Shown here piece by piece: positions 34,655 through 42,634 of a stretch of 46,521 nucleotides of DNA. The stretch is from Collinsella sp. (GTDB lineage: Bacteria; Actinomycetota; Coriobacteriia; Coriobacteriales; Coriobacteriaceae), in NCBI GenBank assembly GCA_019414025.1, contig DXMU01000024.1, positions 1-46,521 on the forward strand. Reading direction: 5' to 3'. The stretch's first letter is position 1, and every line of letters starts with the position of its first letter. The position numbers and the translations under genes were made by a program. The notes below the pieces were generated by a model that ran no database searches, was not told the origin of the DNA, and saw nothing but the letters and a program-made list of their open reading frames with translations.

Positions 34655-34674
34655 GTATGGATGGAGGTGCCGCA

Positions 34675-35169
34675 ATGGTCAAGACCAAGACCGAGCAGGC
34701 GATCATCGACGCGCTCGAGGCCGTCGCTCCCCAGCACGATGTCGACATCGTCGACGTCGAGCTCGTGGGCGCCACCAAGGCCCCCTGCGTGCGCGTGCGT
34801 ATCGAGGGTGCCGAGGGTCAGAGCCTGTCTCTCAACGACGTCACGGCCAACACCAAGTGGGTCGGCGATGTGATTGAGGAGCTCGACCCTATCTCTTCGA
34901 GCTATACGCTTGAGGTGTCGAGCCCGGGCATGGCGCGCCCGCTGCGCCGCCCGAGTGACTTTGCCCGCTTTGTGGGCGAGAACTGCGAGCTCACCTCTAC
35001 AGCCACCGAGGGCCGTCGCAAGTACGCCGGCAAGATTGCCGCTGCGACCGAGACCGAGGTGACCCTCGAGCTCGAGGACGGCGAGTCCGTTACCCTCGAT
35101 TTCTCTGATGTTAAAAAGTGCAAGTTGAAGCCCACCTACGACTTCAAGCCCGCGAAGGAAGGAAAGTAA
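34675..35169 (+). CDS. rimP: Ribosome maturation factor RimP
   Basis: 164 residues from ATG 34675 behind GGAGGTG. The pattern VDIVDVELVGATKAPCVRVR, then ...SSYTLEVSSPGMARPLRRP, and a C-terminal Sm-like barrel (VTLELEDGESVTLDFSDVKK) is that of RimP, which assists 30S subunit assembly. It is the first gene of the operon and is followed by nusA with one base between stop and start. The ATG at 34657 would leave no room for the ribosome site. Confidence 0.93.
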   Translation: MVKTKTEQAIIDALEAVAPQHDVDIVDVELVGATKAPCVRVRIEGAEGQSLSLNDVTANTKWVGDVIEELDPISSSYTLEVSSPGMARPLRRPSDFARFVGENCELTSTATEGRRKYAGKIAAATETEVTLELEDGESVTLDFSDVKKCKLKPTYDFKPAKEGK

Positions 35170-35170
35170 G

Positions 35171-36418
35171 ATGGCAGCATCCGACATGATGTCCGCCCTG
35201 ATGGAGCTTTGCCAGGAGAAGCACATCGACCAGCTCTACCTGATCGACCGCCTGGAGCAGTCGCTCGCCAAGAGCTATGCCGAGATCCTGCATCTTGAGT
35301 GGGGCGCCAAGGTGACCATCGACCGCACCACCGGCAAGATCTACGTCTACCGCCTGGAGCCGATCGACGATTCCATGGATGAGGAGGGCAACTTCACCGA
35401 GTTCGAGGAGATCGACGTCACCCCCAAGAACACGAGCCGCATCGCCGCCCAGCACGCCAAGGCCGAGATCAACGCCATCGTGCGCAACTCCGCCCGCGAG
35501 CAGATCTACGAGGAGTTCTCCGGCCGCATCGGTGACCTCATCAGCGGTACCGTGCTGCAGTCCACGCCCGACTTCACGATCGTCAAGATCCGCGAGGGCG
35601 TCGAGGCCGAGCTGCCGCACTTCGATCAGCGCCGTTACGAGAACGAGCGCAACGAGCGCCCGATGGGCGAGCGTTACCTGCACAACCAGCACATCAAGGC
35701 CGTGATCATCGACGTTCGCGACCCCAACTCCAACCTGCAGCCGGTTCGTGGCGAGCACAGCCGTCCGCCGATTGTCATCTCCCGTACCCACCCCGAGCTC
35801 ATGCGTCGTCTGTTTGAGCAGGAGGTGCCCGAGATCTATGAGGGCACCGTCCAGATCAAGTCGATCGCCCGCGAGCCCGGCCAGCGTTCCAAGGTCGCCG
35901 TCCACTCGCTCGACGACCGTCTGGATCCCGTGGGCGCCTGCGTCGGCCCCAAGGGCAGCCGTGTTCGCGCTGTCGTGGGCGAGCTCCGTGGCGAGCGCGT
36001 CGACGTCATCCTGTGGGATGCCGATCCTGCCGTCTACGTTGCCAACGCCCTGTCGCCTGCCAAGGTCACCCGCGTCCTCATCGACGAGGAGAAGGCCTAC
36101 GCCGGCGTCATCGTGCCCGATGACCAGCTGTCCCTCGCCATCGGCAAGGAGGGCCAGAACGCCCGCCTCGCTGCGCGCCTGACCGGCTGGCACATCGACA
36201 TCAAGTCCGAGACGCTTGCCGCCGACATCCTCAAGAACGTTCCCGTTCACGAGGAGCCCGCCGCCGACCTGATCGGTGACGAGGAGGACGAGGACGTCCG
36301 TCGCTGCGAGTATGTGTCCGAGGACGGCATCCAGTGCCGCAACCAGGCTCGTCCCGGCTCCCGTTTCTGCGGTGTCCACGACACCGACGCCTTCGATGAT
36401 GCGGAGGACCTGATCTAG
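35171..36418 (+). CDS. nusA: Transcription factor NusA with C-terminal Cys/His finger
   Basis: 415 residues: N-terminal RNA-polymerase-binding domain (1-130), S1 domain (about 135-205), and KH domains with VGACVGPKGSRVRAVVGEL and SLAIGKEGQNARLAARLTGW. It controls pausing, termination and antitermination. After the KH domains and an acidic linker comes CEYVSEDGIQCRNQARPGSR followed by FCGVHD, a C-x9-C-x9-C-x2-H arrangement (residues about 379-402) that looks like a small zinc finger; this is not part of the standard NusA. No ylxR gene follows, which is unusual for this operon in Gram-positive bacteria. Confidence 0.93.
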   Translation: MAASDMMSALMELCQEKHIDQLYLIDRLEQSLAKSYAEILHLEWGAKVTIDRTTGKIYVYRLEPIDDSMDEEGNFTEFEEIDVTPKNTSRIAAQHAKAEINAIVRNSAREQIYEEFSGRIGDLISGTVLQSTPDFTIVKIREGVEAELPHFDQRRYENERNERPMGERYLHNQHIKAVIIDVRDPNSNLQPVRGEHSRPPIVISRTHPELMRRLFEQEVPEIYEGTVQIKSIAREPGQRSKVAVHSLDDRLDPVGACVGPKGSRVRAVVGELRGERVDVILWDADPAVYVANALSPAKVTRVLIDEEKAYAGVIVPDDQLSLAIGKEGQNARLAARLTGWHIDIKSETLAADILKNVPVHEEPAADLIGDEEDEDVRRCEYVSEDGIQCRNQARPGSRFCGVHDTDAFDDAEDLI

Positions 36419-36428
36419 CGCGCGGTCG

Positions 36429-36488
36429 CGCCGGGCAGGTCCCGGCGCATCTCCCACGCTCGTTCAGTCTCTAGGCACCCAAGGTGCC
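36429..36488. other. Two hairpins in the nusA-infB spacer
   Basis: GCGCCGGG/CCCGGCGC (36428-36435 with 36441-36448) and GGCACC/GGTGCC (36474-36479 with 36483-36488) are both perfect stems. Neither has a T run, so they are more likely RNA processing or stability signals than terminators. Confidence 0.5.
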
Positions 36489-36509
36489 AGAAAGGGTAGG
36501 TGAAGTCAT

Positions 36510-39224
36510 ATGGCAAAAGTCCGTGTGTCCACCCTGGCCAAAGAGTTCGGCATGACCTCCAAGGAACTGATGGGTCATCTCGCCGATATGAAGATTCCCG
36601 CTAAGTCCGCTTCCTCCACCTTGGAGGACGCCTACGTTGCCATGGTCCGCAAGCAGCTCGCCTCGGTGATTGAGGCCCGCGCTCAGGAAGTCGAGGCCGC
36701 CAAGCAGGCCGAGGAGCAGGCAGCTGCCGCCGAGGAGGCCGCTCGCGCCGCCGAGGCCGAGCGCGAGCGCATCGCTGCCGAGAAGGCACGTGAGGAGGAA
36801 CGCCGCCAGTTTGCCGCAGCCCAGGCTGCCGAGGAGGCCGCCCGCGCCGAGGCCGAGGCCAAGAAGAAGGCCGAGCAGGAGCGCCTTGCCCGCGAGAAGG
36901 AGGAGGCTGCCCGCGAGGCCCAGCGCCGCGCCGTTCCCGCTTCCGACTCCGGTTCGCGCTTCCGTTCGCTGCTCGACCAGATTGCCGCACAGGAGACCGT
37001 GCTCAAGGAGAAGAAGGACGCCGAGGACAAGGCCAAGGCCGAGCGTGCCGCCGAGCGCGGTAACCGTCGTGGCAGCAACAACGACCGCCGCGGAGGCCGT
37101 CGTAACGATCGTAACGCCTCCGACAGCAACTCCGAGCGCAACGCCTCCGAGAGCCGTCCGCACAGCCATCGCACCAACGCCAGCAACAACGTCGCTGCCG
37201 GCATGGACTTCCCCAACCCCGACAAGCAGGGCAAGGGCAAGAAGCGCAAGGGCGGTCACAACAACGAAGAGGACCACTACAGCCGTATGGCTCGTGAGGC
37301 CGAGGAGTACAGCCGTGAGAAGGTGCTCGAGGAGGCTCGTGCCGCCGTCGAGGAGGCCTCTCGCGAGTCCACCGGTCGCCGCAAGAAGCGCAAGGAGAAG
37401 CGCGAGCGCGAGGCTGCCAAGGCTCAGGAGGAGCGCAAGATAGAGGAGGCGCTGGCCCAGGGCGTGAACCCCGAGGAGCTCGACGCCATCAAGGTTTCCC
37501 AGGGCGTTACCGTTCAGGAGCTCGCCGAGGCGCTCGACGTTCCGGCCAACGACATCATCAAGCGCCTGTTCCTACTGGGTACGCCGCTCACCATGACGCA
37601 GTCCATGTCCGATGACCTTGTCGAGCTCGTTGCCGACGACCTGGGTCGTCAGATCAAGATCATCACCCCCGAGGAGGAGAACACCTTCTCGTTCTACGAC
37701 GATCCCGCCGACCTTAAGCCGCGCGCCCCGGTCGTCACCGTCATGGGCCACGTCGACCACGGCAAGACGTCGCTGCTCGACGCCATCCGTCACACCGGCG
37801 TCGCTGCCGGCGAGGCGGGCGGCATTACCCAGGCAATCGGCGCTTCGCAGGTTATGATCAACGACCGCAAGATCACCTTCATCGATACCCCGGGCCATGC
37901 CACCTTTACGGCCATGCGTGCCCGTGGTGCCAAGGTGACCGACATCGTCATTCTGATCGTGGCCGCCGACGACGGCGTCATGCCCCAGACCGTCGAGTCG
38001 ATCAACCACGCCAAGGCCGCCGGCGTACCCATCGTCGTCGCCGTCAACAAGATCGATAAGCCGGGCGCCAACCCCGACCGCGTGCGCCAGGAGCTCACCG
38101 AGTACGGTGTCATCCCCGAGGAGTGGGGCGGACAGAACATGTTCGTCAACATTTCGGCCAAGCAGAAGATCGGTATCGACGATCTGCTCGAGACCGTGCT
38201 GCTTCAGGCCGACGTGCTCGAGCTCAAGGCCAACCCGGACACCTTTGCCTCCGGCAACGTCCTCGAGGCCAAGCTCGACAAGGGCCGTGGCTCGGTCGCT
38301 ACTGTGCTCGTGACCCGCGGTACCCTGCACGTGGGCGATACGCTTGTCGCCGGCCTCACCTACGGCCGCGTCCGCGCCATGCTCGACCCCAAGGGCCGCG
38401 CCGTCACCGAGGCCGGTCCCTCCGACGCCGTCGAGATTTTGGGCCTGCAGTCCGTGCCCAACGCCGGTGACGAGTTCCGCGTGTTCGAGGACGAGCGCGA
38501 GGCTCGCGCCCTTGCCGACGAGCGTTCGCTCAAGGCCCGTATCGAGGAGCAGAGCCGCGTCAAGCACGTCACGCTCGAGAACCTCTTCGAGACCATTGCC
38601 GACGCCGAGGTCAAGGAGCTCAACCTGATCATCAAGGCCGACGTCCAGGGTTCCATCGAGGCCCTTCAGGACTCGCTCGACAAGATGGATCAGTCCGAGG
38701 TTCGCATCAACACGATCCACTCCGCCGTTGGTGCCATCAACGAGACCGACGTCGTCCTGGCCGACGCCTCCAACGCCATCATCATCGGCTTTGGCGTCCG
38801 TCCCGACGGTAAGGCCCGCTCCGCCGCCGAGCGTGAGGGCGTCGAGATCCGTTGCTACGACGTCATCTACAAGTGCCTCGAGGAACTCGACGCTGCCCGT
38901 ATCGGCATGCTTAAGCCCACCGAGGTCGAGGTCTCCACGGGTACCGCGACCGTCCTTGACACCTTTAAGGTGCCCAAAGTCGGTATCGCCGCCGGTGTCC
39001 GCGTCGAAGAGGGCGAGATCGCCGCGACCGATTCCGTGCGTCTGGTGCGCGACGGTATTGTGGTCTTCAACGGCAAGATCGCCTCGATGCGCCACTACAA
39101 GGATGAGGCCAAGAGCCTCAAGAGCGGTTCCGAGGGCGGCATTGGCCTGGAGAACTTCCAGGACATCAAGCCCGGCGACCAGATCGAGGGTTACCGCATC
39201 GACCAGGTTGCCCGTACCGAGTAG
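36510..39224 (+). CDS. infB: Translation initiation factor IF-2
   Basis: 904 residues. An IF2 N-terminal domain (VSTLAKEFGMTSKELMGHLA) is followed by a long Ala/Glu/Arg-rich coiled region and a basic Asn/Arg-rich stretch (about 60-300). The GTPase domain carries GHVDHGKTSLLDAIR (G1), DTPGHATF (G3) and NKID (G4) near 412-520, and the C-terminal domains bind fMet-tRNA. It loads the initiator tRNA on the 30S subunit. The long charged N-terminal region is typical of high-GC actinobacteria and generates many false frames on the other strand. Confidence 0.96.
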   Translation: MAKVRVSTLAKEFGMTSKELMGHLADMKIPAKSASSTLEDAYVAMVRKQLASVIEARAQEVEAAKQAEEQAAAAEEAARAAEAERERIAAEKAREEERRQFAAAQAAEEAARAEAEAKKKAEQERLAREKEEAAREAQRRAVPASDSGSRFRSLLDQIAAQETVLKEKKDAEDKAKAERAAERGNRRGSNNDRRGGRRNDRNASDSNSERNASESRPHSHRTNASNNVAAGMDFPNPDKQGKGKKRKGGHNNEEDHYSRMAREAEEYSREKVLEEARAAVEEASRESTGRRKKRKEKREREAAKAQEERKIEEALAQGVNPEELDAIKVSQGVTVQELAEALDVPANDIIKRLFLLGTPLTMTQSMSDDLVELVADDLGRQIKIITPEEENTFSFYDDPADLKPRAPVVTVMGHVDHGKTSLLDAIRHTGVAAGEAGGITQAIGASQVMINDRKITFIDTPGHATFTAMRARGAKVTDIVILIVAADDGVMPQTVESINHAKAAGVPIVVAVNKIDKPGANPDRVRQELTEYGVIPEEWGGQNMFVNISAKQKIGIDDLLETVLLQADVLELKANPDTFASGNVLEAKLDKGRGSVATVLVTRGTLHVGDTLVAGLTYGRVRAMLDPKGRAVTEAGPSDAVEILGLQSVPNAGDEFRVFEDEREARALADERSLKARIEEQSRVKHVTLENLFETIADAEVKELNLIIKADVQGSIEALQDSLDKMDQSEVRINTIHSAVGAINETDVVLADASNAIIIGFGVRPDGKARSAAEREGVEIRCYDVIYKCLEELDAARIGMLKPTEVEVSTGTATVLDTFKVPKVGIAAGVRVEEGEIAATDSVRLVRDGIVVFNGKIASMRHYKDEAKSLKSGSEGGIGLENFQDIKPGDQIEGYRIDQVARTE

Positions 39225-39235
39225 GGGGTAGCGCT

Positions 39236-39646
39236 ATGAAGCAAACGCAGGCAACTCGCCGTCTGGGCGAGCAACTTCGCGAGAAGCTCGGTTATATCCT
39301 GCTCTTTGAGGTTTCCGATCCGCGTCTCGACTTGGTTACTTTGACCGCGGTCGAGGTCGCGGTGGACCGTTCGTTCGCGCGCGTGTACGTGTCGTGCGAT
39401 GCGAGCCGCTACGACGAGGTCATGGAGGCGCTCGCAAGCGCCAAGGGCCGTATTCGCAGCCTGTTGGCTCGCTCGCTCGATTGGCGCGTCACGCCCGAGC
39501 TCGATTTTCGCATCGATCGCTCGACCGATGAGGCCGAGCGTATCACGCGTGCGCTGGAAAACGTTCCCGCCACGCTTGCGATCGAAAAGGACGAGGACGG
39601 CTATCCGATAGCGGATGCCGCCCAGGAGGCAGCTTTAGATGACTAA
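39236..39646 (+). CDS. rbfA: Ribosome-binding factor A
   Basis: 136 residues with the KH-like RbfA pattern: QATRRLGEQLREKLGYILLF, DPRLDLVTLTAVEVAVDRSF and VYVSCD, ending LDFRIDRSTDEAERI. It helps the final maturation of 16S rRNA in the 30S subunit. ATG 39236 follows infB by 11 bases with a GGGGGTAG site, and its end overlaps the start of the next gene by 8 bases. Confidence 0.92.
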   Translation: MKQTQATRRLGEQLREKLGYILLFEVSDPRLDLVTLTAVEVAVDRSFARVYVSCDASRYDEVMEALASAKGRIRSLLARSLDWRVTPELDFRIDRSTDEAERITRALENVPATLAIEKDEDGYPIADAAQEAALDD

Positions 39647-40682
39647 TTCCGCCGACCTCGCCTCGTGCGAGTCTGCAGATATTCAGCGACGCATCCTCGA
39701 GCTCATCGAGGGTGCGTCCTCCATTGCGATTTCGGGACATACTTCTCCCGATGGCGATGCCTTGGGCTCCGTTTTGGGTCTGGGCCTTTCACTCATGAAG
39801 TTTTTCCCCAACAAGGACATTGCCCTGCTGCTGGCAGACGATGATCCGGTTCCGCGTATCTACCGCTTTATGGAAGGCTCCGATCGCCTGGTACCGGCAT
39901 CTGCGTATACCGGCAATCCGGACCTGTTCATCTCGGTGGACGTGCCGGTCGTCGAGCGTCTCAATAATTCCGCCGAGGTGCTTCGTCGCTCCAAGCATGT
40001 GGTGTGCTTCGATCACCATCCGGCGCGCGAGGAGTTTGCCGAGCTCAGCCTGAGGCGCGTCGAAGCTGCAGCCTGCGCCATGATCATCGACCGCTTCTTG
40101 GACAATTGCGGCATTGTCGCACGTGATGGCGTTGCGACCTGCCTGCTGTGTGGCTTGGTTACCGATACCGGCCGTTTTCAGTACCAAAACGCCGATGCCG
40201 CCGCGTTCCATGCAGCCTCGCGTCTGGTTGCCCACGGTGCCGATCCGGCGCGTGTGGCACTCGAGGTCTACCAGAGCATGCGCGTTGAGTTTTTGCACCT
40301 CAAGTCCATCGTTATGGGCCGCATCAAGACGGTGGCCCACGGGCGCGTCGCGTATAGTTACGCGTACCAGAGTGACCTTGAGGCTTGCGGTGTCACCTCG
40401 GATGAGTGCGACGGCCTGGTCGATGTGGTTCGCTCGGTGATGGGCGTCGAAGTCTGCCTGTTCCTGAAGGGCATTGAGGGCGATACCAAGGTGCGCGGCA
40501 ACCTGCGCTCCAAGGGCGACCTCAACGTGTCCGAGATCGCTGCTGCCTTTGGCGGAGGCGGACATCCCGCTGCCGCCGGTTTCTCCAACAACGGAACGAT
40601 TCTCGAGACGCTCACTGTGGCACTTCCCATGCTGGCCGAACTGGTAGGGGAGGATCCCGCTTCGGTGACCGTCGAGCTTTAA
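39639..40682 (+). CDS. nrnA: DHH-family nanoRNase / pAp phosphatase
   Basis: 347 residues. The DHH motifs are complete: SGHTSPDGDALGS near the start, VDVPVVERL, FDHHPAREEF, then LLCGLVTDTGRFQY; the DHHA1 domain ends with FGGGGHPAAAGF. This is NrnA, which degrades very short RNAs and converts pAp to AMP, commonly found between rbfA and truB. It overlaps rbfA. No defect is seen. Confidence 0.92.
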   Translation: MTNSADLASCESADIQRRILELIEGASSIAISGHTSPDGDALGSVLGLGLSLMKFFPNKDIALLLADDDPVPRIYRFMEGSDRLVPASAYTGNPDLFISVDVPVVERLNNSAEVLRRSKHVVCFDHHPAREEFAELSLRRVEAAACAMIIDRFLDNCGIVARDGVATCLLCGLVTDTGRFQYQNADAAAFHAASRLVAHGADPARVALEVYQSMRVEFLHLKSIVMGRIKTVAHGRVAYSYAYQSDLEACGVTSDECDGLVDVVRSVMGVEVCLFLKGIEGDTKVRGNLRSKGDLNVSEIAAAFGGGGHPAAAGFSNNGTILETLTVALPMLAELVGEDPASVTVEL

Positions 40683-40697
40683 CTTTTTGGATGGTAC

Positions 40698-41630
40698 ATG
40701 GCTCGTCGTACGCCTTCTCAACTGAATATGCTGCTCGCCGTCGATAAGCCGGTGGGCTGCACGTCCCACGATGTGGTCTCGCAATGTCGGCGCGCTCTCC
40801 ATGAGCGTCGCGTCGGCCATGCCGGCACGCTCGACCCCATGGCATCGGGTGTCATGGTGGTGGGTGTTGGCCAGGCTACTCGTTTGCTGGGCATGCTAAC
40901 CCTCGATACCAAAAGCTATGTCGCCGACATCTCGTTTGGCGCCGAAACCAATACCGATGATGCGGAGGGCGAGGCGGTCCGCACGGTGGCTATTGCCAAC
41001 GAGCTGCGCGATCCTGCCTATGCCCGTGAGCGCTTGGCGGCCATGCTGGGTCCGCAGATGCAGGTGCCGCCGGCGTTTTCGGCTATCTCGGTCAATGGCG
41101 TTCGCGCCTACAAGTCTGCTCGCGAGGGCAATGCGGTGGACCTACCTCCGCGCCCTGTCGAGGTCTATGCCGCCGACCTGATCGCCGTGGGCGGCGAAGG
41201 TGATACGTGTGTGTGGACCGTGGCGTTCTCGGTGAGCAAGGGCACCTATATCCGTGCGCTCGCTCGCGACTTGGGCCGCGCCTGTGAGAGCGCCGCGCAC
41301 ATTTCCGCGTTGCGCCGCACGGCCTCCGGTGTTGTTTCCATTGGCGCTTGTCATGCGGTCGAGGAACTTTCCCCCGAGTCCGCGGCTGGCTTTGCCCTGG
41401 ATCCCATTGCGGCCCTGGGCGCCACGCGTGTTGACTTGCCTGGCAATCTTGCCGATGACCTGCTCTGCGGCCGACACATTTCCGTTGAGCGTGCGCTTGC
41501 GGATTTCGATGCCTCGAAGGTGCCGTTTGCGTTGGTGCTCGATGGGGGACTCAAGGCGCTCGCCCGCATTGAGAGCGGCCGCTTTGTCATGGAGCACGTG
41601 TTTCCGCAGGCAATCGGCGGTGTTCGATGA
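40698..41630 (+). CDS. truB: tRNA pseudouridine-55 synthase
   Basis: 310 residues. The catalytic Asp lies in HAGTLDPMASGVMVVGVGQA, after an opening LLAVDKPVGCTSHDVV. TruB makes the pseudouridine at position 55 of the T arm of elongator tRNAs. The C-terminal region is somewhat long for a PUA domain but acceptable. The start is ATG 40698, 15 bases after nrnA, with only a weak ribosome site. Its end overlaps the ribF start by four bases. Confidence 0.94.
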   Translation: MARRTPSQLNMLLAVDKPVGCTSHDVVSQCRRALHERRVGHAGTLDPMASGVMVVGVGQATRLLGMLTLDTKSYVADISFGAETNTDDAEGEAVRTVAIANELRDPAYARERLAAMLGPQMQVPPAFSAISVNGVRAYKSAREGNAVDLPPRPVEVYAADLIAVGGEGDTCVWTVAFSVSKGTYIRALARDLGRACESAAHISALRRTASGVVSIGACHAVEELSPESAAGFALDPIAALGATRVDLPGNLADDLLCGRHISVERALADFDASKVPFALVLDGGLKALARIESGRFVMEHVFPQAIGGVR

Positions 41631-42634
41631 TGTTGTCCGCTCGCGAGCTCGCGCGTATCTTTTTCGCGGGCGAGCCGGACGAGGCTCACATCGTTACTGC
41701 CGATGCGTTTGATAAGTGTGAGCACCTGGGTGCTGCCTCGATCGCCATTGGCGTGTTCGATGGCGTGCACCGTGGACACCAGGAGCTCATTGCGGCGCTT
41801 GTCCGTGACGCCCGTGCCCATGGCTGTAAGGCGGTCGTGGTTACCTTTGATCCCGACCCGGACGTCGTGGTGAGCCCTTCGCCCGCTCAAAAATTGATGA
41901 CGACGGCCGACCGTCTGCATGCCCTGGCTCAAACCGGGGTCGATGCGGTGGTGGCCGTTCCCTTTACGCCTGAGGTTGCGGCGCTTGACCATGTTGATTT
42001 TCTCTCGCTGGTGTCGCGTCTGGTCGACATTCGATCGATTCGCGTTGGCAGCGACTTTAGGCTGGGTCGTGGCGGTGCTTCTGGTGTTGCCGAGATGCGC
42101 GCCTGGGGTGCCGAGCGCGGCGTTGACGTATACGGGCACGACTTGCTTTGCGAGGGCGGTGAGGCCATTTGCGCCACCCGTATTCGTCATGAGCTGGGAC
42201 AGGGCCATGTGGAGCTTGCTGCTGAGTTACTCGGCCGCCCGTATATGGTGCGCGGCGGTGTTATTCGCGGCCGTCACGAGGGTTCTGGCATGGGCTTTCC
42301 CACGGCAAACCTACATGTTCCCGACGGCATTCAGGTGCCTGCCGATGGCGTGTATGAGGGCCTGGTGCTGGTTAACGACATCGTGTGGCCCGCTGCCGTT
42401 AACGTTGGACTGCCGCCGACATATGCCGACGATGCGGCATCTGCGCATCTTGAGGCTAATTTAATTGGTTATACGGGCGACCTGTACGGCGCTTCCGTTT
42501 CGCTGGCGTTTACGCGCTGGCTGCGTCCGTCGCGCGTGTTCGATTCGCTGGATGAGTTGATCGCGACCGTCGAGGGTAATATCGAAGATATTCGTCACAA
42601 CTTGGGCGAGCAGGGGGTGAGTGTCCGTGATTAG
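41627..42634 (+). CDS. ribF: Bifunctional riboflavin kinase / FAD synthetase
   Basis: 335 residues. The N-terminal FAD synthetase domain carries GVFDGVHRGHQELIAALV; the C-terminal kinase domain has RGRHEGSGMGFPTANLHVPD and PADGVYEGLV. It makes FMN and then FAD from riboflavin. It overlaps truB upstream and dnaG downstream, so the whole block is one operon. There is an extra stretch of about 40 residues before the FAD synthetase fold compared with minimal forms. Confidence 0.94.
   Translation: MMLSARELARIFFAGEPDEAHIVTADAFDKCEHLGAASIAIGVFDGVHRGHQELIAALVRDARAHGCKAVVVTFDPDPDVVVSPSPAQKLMTTADRLHALAQTGVDAVVAVPFTPEVAALDHVDFLSLVSRLVDIRSIRVGSDFRLGRGGASGVAEMRAWGAERGVDVYGHDLLCEGGEAICATRIRHELGQGHVELAAELLGRPYMVRGGVIRGRHEGSGMGFPTANLHVPDGIQVPADGVYEGLVLVNDIVWPAAVNVGLPPTYADDAASAHLEANLIGYTGDLYGASVSLAFTRWLRPSRVFDSLDELIATVEGNIEDIRHNLGEQGVSVRD

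Larger units (their letters stand above)
34306..34674. other. Divergent promoter region of the lipoprotein and rimP operon
   Basis: This 369-base gap contains the rimP promoter and leader terminator (listed separately) at its right end. The left part carries the promoter of the minus-strand lipoprotein; no clear hexamers were identified for it. No coding frame is supported here. Confidence 0.5.

Noticed and set aside
35144..36457. 437-residue minus-strand frame over nusA
   Set aside because: Composition (Val/Leu/Gly/Asp rich) is typical of an antisense shadow; nusA is certain.
37572..39095. 507-residue minus-strand frame inside infB
   Set aside because: A shadow of infB, which shows complete GTPase motifs on the plus strand.
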